DNA from: Trogon surrucura
Lineage: Eukaryota; Chordata; Aves; Trogoniformes; Trogonidae
DNA length: 64,000 nt
Direction: 5' to 3'
Assembly (NCBI GenBank): GCA_020746105.1
Contig: CM036618.1
Location: 16,537,001-16,601,000 of the forward strand
Shown: positions 24,631-37,400 of the stretch, piece by piece
How positions within the stretch are numbered: the stretch's first letter is position 1
How the letters are laid out: each line of letters begins with the position of its first letter
Translations under genes and position numbers: made by a program
Notes under the pieces: model-generated
Seen by the model: only the letters and a program-made list of their open reading frames with translations
Told to the model about the DNA's origin: nothing
Databases searched by the model: none

Positions 24631-26586
24631 AATATCTTTGGGCATTTCTTGGAAATCTCTTTTTATTGAATGCACTGTTATTATGGAAAACTTAGTGTAC
24701 TTGTGTTTGTTGCTTATGTACAATTGATTGAACCTCTGTGTTTTTCTTTTGTTCAGAATCAAGCGTGCTGCATCAGTACATTTGCTGTAGTGAAGTACAT
24801 GTCTTCAAAAGGAGTTATTCTCTAAAAGCTGTAACAGCACAGGCTTTGGTCAGGGGATATACAGTCATTTGGCTTGCCTTTACTCTGAAATTGTTCTATT
24901 TCTTGCGGAAGCTAGTTTTAAACTGGTTTTCCCTGTGGTTTCTGAAACTGGTTTGTTCTGGTCTGTATTTTCAGTTTAGCGCTGAGTACATTGCGTCCAA
25001 GATTAGGGAGACAAGTCTTGTCCTATGCATGCAACAAATGACACAAGTTTTTATTTGTAAATAACTTTTAGCACCATCTGGTATACAGCGAAGTGTGTGC
25101 TGTGGTAGACTTCTAAGATGTGCAGCTGAAGGTATAGTAAGTAGATAGAAGATGTTATGGGGTTACTTAATACTGTTTACGCCCCTTCTTACACAATTTT
25201 ATAACCGTGCTTGGCTTCTGAATGCTTTTCTGGTGGAGTTTTTAAACATTTGTGATAGAAGAACCTTGAAGTCTCTCACGCTAGGAATAGAATTATTCCC
25301 TATAGTAGTGCATAATAATTCCCTATTATAGTTATTTCCTATAACAGTGCAAGAAAATGGAGAAGAGCAGGAAATAATACCGTGTTGGAAGCTGTTGGTT
25401 TCGTGAATAATGAAAACCTTTCTAATGCCAGCTGTATGCGCGCACAATCTGTTTCTGTTAGTGAACATTTCAGGACCTCCTCCTCCTCCAGCAGTAAAAG
25501 TCAGCCCACTTAGGCAGTAACCCATGTTTTTTTATTTCTTGACCTATTCAATTTAATAACCTCTTTAGGGTGTATAAGCCTGGATTGTAAAGTACCTCCC
25601 TCTGCCCTTTTTTTTTTTTAATTCTTTCATATGAGAAGTGACTGAAAACAACTGCTTAAGTTACTTATGTAGCAAGGAGGTATTGACAGTTTATTACTGT
25701 ATTGCAGCTACTGTTATTAATTTAAACATTATTCTGTGTTTAATTTTTTACCTGGGAGTACGAAGTAGTTGGTAATTTTGTTAAATTTAAGAGTTGCATC
25801 CGTGCTGGTGTTAAAAGCATATCAACTAAGCTATAGATCTGTTAGGGAAAGATAAAAATAACTGCCTTTTCAAGATAAAGTATTTCTGTTACTAAATTGT
25901 AGAGCTTTGTAAAGCCCTGGTTTTTAATTGCTGTCAAGTTCACTGTTAAATACTACTCTGACTAATTACATCAGTAATGTGCTTTTTATTTGTTTCCTTT
26001 AATCCCCATCCCTCTGGGTGTCCCCTTGTTCATTGCCCCAGAACTGAAGGATTCATCTTGACTCTGGAAATGGTGGTGCCTGTGCCAGTGAGGGCGGGGA
26101 GCAGCAGGACTCTCTGGCTGTCAAAATTCCAGCAGGGAAAACCTAAATGTAGAAGCAAGTAAAGTAGCAGAAACTGTTTTGTGTGTGCATAGCATTTGTT
26201 CAGGTATGGGACTACTTTAAGTTTGAATTAGGAGATAAATATATAAAGAGATAATAAATATACCAATGCAAACTGCATCTCCTGAAAAACTACTATCTTT
26301 TAACTGCAGACATTCAGCTAGTTCTCTGGTTAGAAAATAGTTTGTTAGGATTATGAAGAAAACCTCTAACTATGGATGATATGATGAAGAGTGGTTCATA
26401 CCTGTAGAAGCCTGAAACAGTAACACCATGAGGTGTGAATCACTTCATCTATTTTAATGGTTGGCTGCCTCCGAAGAAAGGCAATTTAAGTGTCAAAGTA
26501 AACTATTTCATTGCTCTTCGTTTTTTTTTTAGAAGAAATACAGAATTTTTACCATGTGTGCCCTGTGGTGTTTCACACGTGCCCAA
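24631..26586. other. ROCK2 intron 1, unassigned
   Basis: AT-rich intron sequence with no recognised gene or repeat. A small imperfect duplication of an ATTCCCTAT-like unit lies at about 25290-25345. Confidence 0.55.
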
Positions 26587-26980
26587 AAGGCTGAAGGAGC
26601 TGGATCTCTTTAGCTTGGAGAAGAGGAGGCTGAGGGGTGACCTCATTAATGTTTATAAATATGTCAAGGGGGAATGTCAGGAGGATGGAGCCAGGCTCTT
26701 TTCAGCGGCGTCCACTGACAAGACAAGGGGCAGTGGGTGGAAGCTGGAACACAGGAGGTTCCAGAAAAATATGAGGAAAAACTTTTTTACTGTGAGGGTG
26801 ACCGAGCACTGGCACAGGCTGCCCAGGGAGGTTGTGGAATCTCCTTCTCTTGAGACATTCAAAACCCGCCTGGACGCGTTCCTGTGTGACCTACTGTAGG
26901 TGATCCTGCTCTGGCAGGGGGGTTGGACTAGATGATCTTTAAGGTCCCTTCCAACCTTTAACATTCTGTGATTCTGTGAA
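26587..26980 (+). mobile_element. CR1 LINE 3' end, sense
   Basis: The frame from about 26587 encodes [20 protein letters not shown] and then [20 protein letters not shown] without interruption. The 3' UTR and the tail ATTCTGTGATTCTGTGAA end at 26980. It resembles the 24 kb copy but keeps a cleaner frame, so it is a younger or less damaged 5'-truncated insertion. Confidence 0.95.
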
Positions 26981-29900
26981 GTCCCAAATGTCCTCTCTCT
27001 ACCCCTGAAAACATCTTTGCCAAAATTTAGCATATTAAAAATGGAAGATGTAACTTTAAAGCAAATTATGTAAAGTATGACATTGTTCATTATAAAATAA
27101 TTCTTGGAGGTTTTTTTTAATATGACTCTACTGCAGGACTTCCTTCACTGCATCAGAAAGATGCAATGTTGAGCCTAACTGTAGAGTTGATTTTAGGTTT
27201 TCTATACAGCGTGGTATGTTTTGCTTAGACTCTATTGCTGAAAGTGTGTTTGGTGATAGGATATTGGTGTTTTGAAATTACACTGTCTAAATTGGTGAGG
27301 GAAGATGCACAGTGTGTCTTTCAGACTTGATATATGTTGGTGGTCGTCAGTATTCTTGCAATCCAAGTACTTTTTTTTAAAATCAAACCCAAGCATTTTT
27401 AAATGAAGTTATTTCTGTTTATCTTTGTGTTATGTCAAATGAATGGTGAATGTGAGAGAGGAGACAGGTCTGGTATCATGTGTGAACTGTTTTGAGTTTT
27501 TATGGTATGTAGAAAGCATGACTGAAGAAAAGACTTAAACACATTTTATTCCAAGGTCTACCTGATTGATGTGCGGTGAAGCTGACAAACTATATTTTAT
27601 TCAAGTAAGGACTTTGTTACCGCAAATTTAAATGTAGCTTTAGCACCCAACTAGTGATCGCCTCTGCCCGGGGTGGGGTAGTGCCACACCGGTGCGGCTG
27701 TCCTGCTCCTAGTGAGCTCTTGGCTCTGTGCTCTGTACTTGTGTCTATAGGTGGAGGATGTATGCCATCGTACTCGTACAAGAGATGTACGTAAGTTTTC
27801 TTCTCCCCCACAATATTGAGCTGAGTGCATGCACCTCTTCTGACCCTAGTTATCCTGAGGCACACTTCTTCCTTCAAATTTAAAAAAATGGGATTCCTTG
27901 AGGAAGCAACTGATTCAGGTAGCTCTTGTGGGAATTGATCTTCTCAAATCTAATGGAAAGGCAAGAGAGTAGTTACCTGTCGGAATAACGTTTCCAAAGC
28001 TTAAAGAAATCTTAGGAAAGAAAGATCAAGTTATTATCTATGGGAAAACTATTTTCCACCTGTAGAACCATGAGCTTGGAATCTATTTTCTGTTTTGCTG
28101 TGTTTTCCCAAGTAACTTGGGATATTCAGTTACTCCTGAATTTCTTGCCATATTTCTGTTTCACAATATTTTTTTTATTCTTATATTCCAAAGACAAATT
28201 TGCAGAGAGGGGAAACTGTTGACGTTGGAATAAACACAAGCTAAATAGACTGAAAAGTATTCTTCCTTTTTAAAATTTCTTTTAGCTACCATAATCTCAG
28301 CTGATTTTTTAAATATCAGTATTTAAACAAATTCTGGTACAATTCTAATTTAACTGTCTCACTGAAGGCAGACATGCATGCTTCGTGTTAAAAACCATAG
28401 TGATTAAGGCAACAGCACTACCTTGCAAGGCTGTTATCTAATGGAAGAAAGTTTTTATACCTGGTGTTAAGTTTTATGGTGCCTAGGAGTCTTTCCTTGT
28501 GATAGCTTTATCGTGAAGAGGCTGTGAAACGGTCCTACAGTTCTGAAGACACAAGGTACTTGATTGTCAGACTGAGACCAAAGTTCCTGAGGGTGTGAGA
28601 TCCTTTGTGAAGATCTCTATCAGACATAGACAAAGACCTTTAGAATCTCTTTCTGTCTTTTCAGATAAGCTCTGTCGTCATCCTTTAAGAGCCATGAGTA
28701 GTCAGGGCATTAGGGAAACCCTAAAATGCGGAAGGATCTTTCTGAATGACTTGTAGAAGCAGAAATAGATGTGATTTTGCAGACACAAGCTTACTTAAAT
28801 AGGTGAGTATGGCCCTTGGCTCAGACAGCGCTGGTCTGCAATATGAAGCAAGGTACAGCCAGCAGTAATTAAGACTAGCCTAGCTATTCTCAGGTTATCT
28901 GTGATGCTCCGAAAAAGATACAACAAAGCAGAAGACCCCTTTATTTTTAAGATGGTGAGCACGGCAGAGGACAGACATGCATTCTCAGTGATACGTACAT
29001 GCAAAAATTATTGCTGCTTTTCTGCCTTAAGGATAGCACATATATACAGACAAATATACTTGATGGTCTTGGTGATTGAAATAAAGTTTTCTGGATTATT
29101 CTTGAACAGTCTAGTTTTCTTTTTTTTTAAAAAACCTGCGTATATTTTTGTATTTATTTAAGGGCTTCAGCCATTAAGGATAATCACAATCAAGTTTTTG
29201 TATATTTAACAAGAATACGTTTATCTTTGAAGAGTTTGTAAATGAACTGATAAAATCGTACCCTGTTGGAGGGAGGTTCCAAACAGATTTCAGTATTAGA
29301 ACAGTAAATGTTCAGAAATGTGAGGAAGACAGAAGTTTTTTAGTGTGGGAAACTCAACTTGAGTGATGTCAAACTTTTTAATCTATGTCTTTCTCCCTTA
29401 GTTATATGGATGCATTTAAAAACAAATGGCTAAGAGTTCCACAAATAGTTTCACTATCAGTTAAAGAAGTAGCTCCACCTGCTTCAATGGGGCACCACCT
29501 TGATGTTTGTGCTGGTGTGTTGTAAATTGACTTGAGTAACTAGTATGGATTAAAACTAACCTGAGTCATTTTCCTAGTTAATCCTGGCAGATTTACAGAA
29601 CACAATGGTAATGACCACTATGACATTTAAAAAAACCACACCACACAATCCTAAACATGTCCAAAACCAATGAAAAAATCTACAGTGCATCTCATTTTCT
29701 CAAAGAACTAGGATTCAGATTAATGGTGTGTTAATTAAAATACGCAACCTACTTTTCTGAATGTGGGCTCTCATCTGTGTGTCCAACCACAGTGTCGGGA
29801 ATGAAACTTTGAAGAGAGCGTGAGGACAAGAACAAAGCTTCGTGTACAAATACTGTGCAGTTACTGCAGATACTTTCAAAATTGCAGAGAACTTCAGTTA

Positions 29901-30747
29901 GAAACTGCAAATACAAGCTTAGAAGAAAAGAGAATTAGAATAAAAGTGAAAACAGTTGTAAAGCATTCAGACCTATATAAGAAAGTAATGGGATAATAGC
30001 AAATTGCCTTACTGTCCTATGTACAGACAAAAGTGTCGAAACTTGACAAGTTTATTTTTTTAAAAAAAACTTGTAAAAGGCCAATTCCTATTAGTACTTG
30101 TTTGTGTCTGAATTCGGATAACAAACTATTTTTTGTATTGTAGGCTGTTGCTTTAATCTGTTGTTTCTTCACCTCTGTTTTAGGAAAAAAAAAAGGATTG
30201 TGTAAACAGGCTTCTTTTAAAGATGAATACTGGCTCGTATTTTCTTCTGAAAATAGTGGAATCCATCAACATACAAAATGCCAAAATGACTAATGTGAGA
30301 TCTTAGCTGCCAGTGCTTATTTGGAAGTTGTTCTTGGTGCCATGTTACTGTTGCTCTATCTCAGATACGTACGTTATGTTACACTGGCACGAAGCACACT
30401 GGCATTGGTGCAGCCCACTTTGTTGCTTTACTGGATGAGATTATACGATAGTTTGATATTACATTCATGCACCATTTTTTGATCTCTCATTCTCACATCA
30501 GGGCAACAACACCAAGTACATTAGTAGGGTAATATTGAGTCAAGATTGTTTAAAGAAGGGGAGATACTTCTAGGTTGTTAATGGAGAGATGGGTGTGTTT
30601 ATGACATAAAACTATTCCCAAGGTTCCACAGAAATGTTTAATTTTACAGTTGGTAAAAGAAAAAATAGTTTTAATGATGGATACTGTTTACAAATCATTA
30701 AGAAAATACCTGATTATTGATGCAGACTGTTTTTTTCAATACTGACG
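26981..30747. other. ROCK2 intron 1, unassigned
   Basis: AT-rich sequence with no recognised gene. A GC-richer patch with several CpGs lies at about 27650-27740 inside an 86-codon antisense frame that has no recognised domain. Sporadic T and A runs are present. Confidence 0.5.
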
Positions 30748-31460
30748 ACAGAATCACAGAAGGGTTTGGCTTGGAAAGGAAATCTAGTCATGTAGTCCAA
30801 CGCCCCTGCCATGGGCAGGGATATTGTCCACTAGGTCAGGTTGCTCAAAGCCCCATCCAGCCTGACCTTGAAAGTTTCCAGAGATGGGGCTTCTACCACC
30901 TCTCTGGGCAACCTGTTCTGGTGTCTTACCGCACTCACAGTAAAGAATTTGTCCCTATGTCAAGTCTAAATTTACTCTCAATTTAAAAATGTTACCCCTT
31001 GTCCTCTCACTACAGGCACTGGTAAAAATTCTTTCTCTGTCTCTCTTGTAAGCCCCCTTAGAATAGAAAGCTCACAATCAGGTCTCCCTGGAGCCTTTTC
31101 CAGGCAGATCAACCCAACTCTCTCAGCCTGTCCTCATAGCAGAGGTACTCCAGCCCCCTGATCGTTTTTGCAGCCTCCTCTGTACCTGCCTCAACAGGTC
31201 CATGTCCTCCTTGTGCTGAGGGCCTTGACCCACTGGCCACGTTTCTTTTGATGCAGCCCGGGGTGCGACTGCCCTTCTGGGCTGTGAGCACACGCTGTCG
31301 ACTCATGTCCAGCACTTCAGCCACCAGCACCCCAAGTCCTTCTCTGCAGGGCTGCTCTCAATCCCTTCATGCCCAACCTCTGTTGATTCCGGGCTTTGAC
31401 CAATCCCATATTCAGGACCTTGCCCTTGGCCTTGCTGAACTTCATGAGGTTCTCGTGAAG
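30748..31460 (-). mobile_element. CR1 LINE, antisense, about 0.7 kb
   Basis: The copy begins on this strand with the reversed tail ACAGAATCACAGAAGGGTTT. It continues through CCCATCCAGCCTGACCTTGA near 30863 and CTCAGCCTGTCCTCATAGCA near 31121, and reaches the region encoding the ORF2 C-terminus by 31300-31460. On the minus strand a fragment reads [15 protein letters not shown]. Its diverged pattern marks it as a different and older subfamily than the 24 and 26 kb copies. Confidence 0.92.
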
Positions 31461-34400
31461 CTGGTACTTTACTGGAGTTACAGCTGGAATTGGTATTCTT
31501 AATTCTGCATTGGAAAATCTTAAAAAATTATGTCAAATATGATTTACAGAGTGTAGACACTTGCAGTGTCACCACAGACAGTTTTATGTTCAATTTGTTT
31601 CCTATTTGTAGCCTGATGCTAAGCAATTTGGAACCCTGTTTTGGTTAGAAAGCAGACTGAGGGTGGTACAAAAATATTTTTTCACCATTAGAATGCAGGA
31701 ACCATGACAGGGTCACTTTCTGTAGATACAGGATCCTTGTGGTCTGACATGCTAAAGGGAACTCTCTTTCAGAGAAATATGTAATCCAGGGGTTGATACT
31801 AGTCAGTTATTTTCATAAAATTTCCTCTTTTGGCAAATCAAATACAGCAAATAAAAAAACTGTGTTGTTACACTGTGCAGATGTTGTCAAAATACAAATT
31901 TCTCATCTATTCACAGAAAAGATGAAGTGAGTTTCTCTGTCACGGCAGAGAGTTTCTCTGGGTGTTAGTACGTTTTTTCATACCTCTCTTTTATTATGAA
32001 TACCTTTCTCCAAGATAAACAGATTAGACAGCTAGGCTAGGATTTTTTAATTATTATTTTTCTTAAAGAAATCATCAAAGTGAAATGGATACTTGAGAGA
32101 TCGATTCCTGACAGTCTTTTGAGAGGCATTTTGGGGCAAGAGGAGTATTTTTCAGAAATATTAATAGGTTGCAGTTTTACAAGCGCTTGCCTGCATCTTT
32201 ATGTTAAAACATTTTAGTAAATATGATTTAAGTGGAGAAGACTACTTATGGGCCCAGAATTAGACATGAGGTTGTTTTAGTCCAAAGGACCATGGATTTG
32301 GTGATTGTTGCCAATGACTGTATAATTTTTCTTATTATTTCTTTTATACGTAAGATACTTGTACCTACTTCATTTTAGTCTTTCTTCTCAGAGTATCATG
32401 TAGTCATTTCAGTTGAGACTAACAAACGAAGTCTATTTCCTAGTAAAAAAAATGTTTTAAGTGAATTCCTGACATCTTAAACCTCGTGTTTCAATGTGTG
32501 TTTTGTTAGCATGTAGTTGCTTGAGCTTAGTAATTTCTGCTTTGAAGCCAAAGAGTTTACCCTATGTGAAATACAGTAATCAGTGGTTTAGTTATACATT
32601 CAGCTTATTTCCGTGGAATTCCACCTATTCTTTCTCAGGTATTTAGTTGTATTTTTGGAGTGAATTTTTTATGCCTTAGGGAAAAATAACTGGAGGAAGA
32701 GGAAAGGGCAGGCATCCTGGTCCTACCGATGATTTTATATTTTGTTTTTCAGACTCCACATGTTTTGTTCTGTTGCTAGAATATCTGGGTGAAATTTGAA
32801 TTGGAGTGTAACTGGTATATTTTCAGCTGTTCCACTGTGATGAAAATCACAGAATTAGTGATATATCACATCTTTAAATATGATCATGTTGATGGAATCT
32901 TCTTATTTTTCTTAAAAGCTGTTTTAAAGACATTGAACATTTTACTTGGTACTATCAGATTTCTTTGAGATCTGGTAGGAGATAGAGTGTGTCTTGTTCT
33001 GAGTATGTATATGTGTATGGAATATACATATACATATGTATATGTACTTGGAAGTTAGTCATATTCTATTTTAGAATCATATTTTATGTTACTGAAAGTG
33101 AATTTTGGCCAGAGGTTTGTTTCATGTTCATGACTTCAGTAGTTACGAAAATATGTTATTCTTCATATCCCCTATGATTATTTGAGTATTTGTTTATTTT
33201 CTGAGTTATTCATCCACTTTTACAAATAGGAAAATGTAATACTGGAAATCATCATAATAAAAATAGTATTTTTCAGGGCATTAGTGAGGAAATACATACA
33301 TTACCTGTTTTTTGTTTCCGCTGAGCTTTTCAGTAAGTTTAAGCAGGTGATATTGGCTGACAGATGGTCTGTTCATCTCATATTACCAAGTGTTTCATGA
33401 AAATTATTTCAATTTTATATATAGTTTTCTCATCTTAGTGTGAGCTGCACTACCTTTGTTAGACTATTCTTAGAAAAAGTAATTAGAGCCCAAACTGTCA
33501 AATAGTAACCAGCTATTTTCTCTTTTTCTCCCCTTTCTGTCCCTGTGCACATAGGCCATCTTTACAGAATAAATATGTCAAAATTTTGAGATAAATTGCG
33601 GTGTTTCCTAACCACTTACTTTAAAAGTAATTGTGGTAGCTGCTAACCTCTTTATTGTATGTGGGGGAAACTTTCTGCAACCAAATTCAAATGTTGAAAG
33701 AACACACTTCAGCGTTACAAAATGCATTTTAGAAAGGAGCTTGACGTAAGTGAAGAAAACTGCAGTCTGTGTCAGACTTGTGGGCTGCAAGCTCTCCTTG
33801 TCTTTAGAGTTTGGGGAATTGTATTTGTTTTTCTGTAAGCTGTTACACTGGCTTCCTCATCTATGGTGTTTGGAGACAAATCTTGTAGCAAATACACAGC
33901 ATCTGACTAGGAAACGCAGCTTGTGCTGAAGAAGTTGGGGAGCTTCTCTGTGATCCTCAATTTGTGTGGAATTCCATTCCGTAGTTTTGGACCAGTCTGT
34001 CAAAAGCTTGTGCTTCTAGATAGAGATGATAAAACTCATCTCTGTTTGGAGGAAGCCTTTTTGGTCAAGAGGAATGTAAAGGCCAGCACCTTCAGGTGGG
34101 AGATTTAAGCGATGAGGTGATACTGTAAGGGGCAGTTTGTGAACGCGGCGTTTCTCCAGGAGTGCTGAGATCAGTCTTCGAAGTCCAAATCAACCACCAG
34201 AGGCAAAGGAGATGGACTGAGATGCCTGGTCTGGCTGTGGAGGAATACTCCAGTGTTTTGTACAGCAGAACTCAGCAGAACTGAGGTCTGGAGGTCCTGA
34301 TGTCCATAAAATTGCATGGCAGTACTCCAGTCAAGATTTAAGATAAGCAAGTAACTACGGCTTATCTGCAGGAATGGGGTAAGAAATTGAGGAGGAAAAG

Positions 34401-37400
34401 TGTCATCTGGATAATTTTCTTTTCTGGAGCGTAGACAGGGAAGAGCTTTTCAAGCTGCCAATGAAGATACATAAAACTTGGAATGAACATTCTTTCAAAC
34501 TACTTAATATATATCCAGACAACGCTTTTATGAGAGGGGTCATTACCATTGTCTTAAAAAGAATAAAAAAGAGCAACTTAATGAAGAGGTGAAGTGATGT
34601 TAGTATTTCTCTGTAGAGGATGTATCAGTTTAAAATAGAATGATTTAAATTACTATAGTAGGTGATTAATCTTTTTCCTAAATATATACTAATTGATAGA
34701 GCTCCGTGTGTTAATTTGCAGTTGAATGTGAGCCTTATGCAGTACGTAAATATGATATTCTTGGAAGCTGCATTTCTCTCTTTCACTCTCTAAGTTTTCT
34801 GCTCTTATTTGCTAAGCTGATGGTACTTTGCTGATGTTTGAACACTTCTAGATTTAATTCTATAAATGTTCACTGTTTTGACATTTTTGCTTCTTTTTTT
34901 TCTTCTTTTTTTTTTTTGTTTGTTTGCCAGGGAATAAAGGATTAATTTCCTGGATGAGTCTTTAAAAAAATGTAGAAAGTGCTTTGGTCTTGAGACATCT
35001 TTCTGTCCACTTGGATGCGAACCGTAACTCAGCAAAATGCAAAATATTTTCTGTGGATAAACTAATAGCTATTGATAGCATGCTTAGCATGTTTTTCTTA
35101 CACGGTTATGAAAATATTCTTAAAATAGGTTGATTAGTATGTCCAGAAACAATCCGTTCTAAAGACTCAGTACATCTTTTCAGTTGAAGCTGAGTTGGTA
35201 GAGTAAGAGAGACAAGTTCTTTAATTTTTCTGTTGTTGCTGTTTAGTTCCCCCTCCCTCAGTTTTTCCAGTTTGAATGAGATGACATTTTCTCAGGAGTA
35301 ATTCCCTGTACATCCAGATTTGTCTTGGTTACTATATTCTTTCTGCTGCCTTTCCACTGATGATTTTACTTACCTGACCCTGCAGTGAGCTGGCCAAAAA
35401 TGAAAACTGCAGAAGACCTGCCCAGTTCAGCTCCCTGAACTGGCTTGCTCAGGATAAGAAAGGCATCACTGCTGACTCAATGGAGGGGTGGAGATTTTTG
35501 TTTAAGGGGGCAGGGAGACTGGTTTAGACTGTCCTGGAACTTCATCCTCAGACCTGGAACAGATCATTGCTGTATGCAAACATGTGCTGCTTGACTGGTT
35601 AATCTGCAGCCCTGAAAATTACTGTGGGTTGCCGTCATTGATTTACTCATTGTTAGATACCTGCAACATATATGGCTTTGGAAGCAAACGCTAATGTTAG
35701 TTTACTTTCCATGTTTGCTTTGAGAAGCATCAGGTCAAGTAGGTGCGAGAGACGTCCATCTGAACTGCTGTAGATACTTCGTTTCGCTTGGCTGTAGCGT
35801 CGCTTGAGCTTCCAGTTCCTTTGGAGTTTTTATTCAGATGCTTCTGGATTGTGTCAACGATGTAATGGCTGTTTCCTACAGTTGGGAGCAAATGGAAGGA
35901 AATAAGTCTCCAAAGGTTCTTTTGCACTTGTCAGCACGTATATTAGAATGCTGTACAATGGTAATTACTTTATATAAAAGTTATCAGAATTGGTCAGTCT
36001 TAATGAAAAGTACAAGCTGTTCACTAAATTCCAACTCAGAACCCTGCCCTAAGAACTACTTTTGATCATTTTTCTTCTGAGCATTAAACCAAAGGAATTA
36101 CAAACATATTTTACAATTTCGATGTTTTCACATTTGTTACTTGGGAAGCCCTTCAGGCTCTGTGAAAAGATGTAACACATAACTACTTTATCATGTATTA
36201 CTAAAACTTTTAGACTTTTTCTCATTTTACCTTTAACACAATCCTATTTAAATGATTTTAATGGACTGTCATATGTTTAGACAAAAGTTTCGAATGTATT
36301 AACTTTTTAAAAAAAACTTTATGTATTCTGTGTAGTTAATGTATGCAATATCTGTTGTAATTGTATAAGCCAGATATTTTGAGATGTTGAGACCTGAAGG
36401 TATGCTATGTAAGAGGGATAAGGTGCATAGATTTTATTTATAAATTTCTTAGGTACATTGTTGTTGATGTCATGTTAGGGAAGGAATGTATAAGAGAAAA
36501 GAGCTGGTATTAATGTTCTCACATAACCTTTTAAACGAAAGACTTAATTGGCCAAAAGATGTATATTGTTAAAGAGGTGAAATAATATCACACAGCTAAA
36601 ACTTAAGGATTGGAAAGGCTTCTGTGTTAAACTATGAACTACAATCCAAGAAATTATGGAAAATAAATATTGCAAATGTAAAGCTGAAACTTCCTATGGC
36701 CACCCAGGCGCTCTGTCGATGTGGGTGTTCCAAAACCCCACGAGTTTACGCAGTGACGTGCATCTCCTTAGGAGATGGTGCCAGGCTAGACCCTCTGTTG
36801 CTCCCCAGTCAAGTTTTTTAAGTGCTCTTAAATAATGGTTCTATCAAACATCTGCTAGTTTACAGCATTTTTTCCATTATGTTGGATACTTCTCTTGAAT
36901 TTCACTGGGTAGTCTTGCTCACTCAGAAATTCTCTTTGAAGCGTATGGAAGTTAAATGTGTACAATAAAGTTACAAATTTACTAAAACTGGGTGCTAAAT
37001 GTAATACTTTCACAGAAAATGCTGAGATAGTTTTCCAAGCAATGGATCTCCAGACACTATTTCTAAATAATTATTAATAGCAGTTATTTAGAATTCCTGT
37101 GCCTTTGTAAAATTGCTAGAGGGCTGTTGTTTACTGTGAAGTAGGCTTGACTATTATTTTTTTGCCATTGAGTAGATTAAAAAATGAAAAACCTTCAGAG
37201 ACCAAACTAAAGAAGGCACTAAATTCAAGGAAAAACTCCTGGTGTCCTCCACAGATCTGTGTGTGCTTCTGGAAGAAAAAAGAAGAGCTGAATTGTTGTA
37301 GTGTAAAGAGAAGCATGATGGAAATTGCTATTCAATAGCTTGACTTTTCTAAAAAGGCTCCCAGTCTTCAAAAGTTTGTGGTCTTTCCAATTTGAAGGTT

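Noticed and set aside
33006..33050. Possible cruciform or microRNA hairpin
   Set aside because: The self-complementarity is only alternating TA/TG repeat; no stable, mature-miRNA-like stem can be argued from it.
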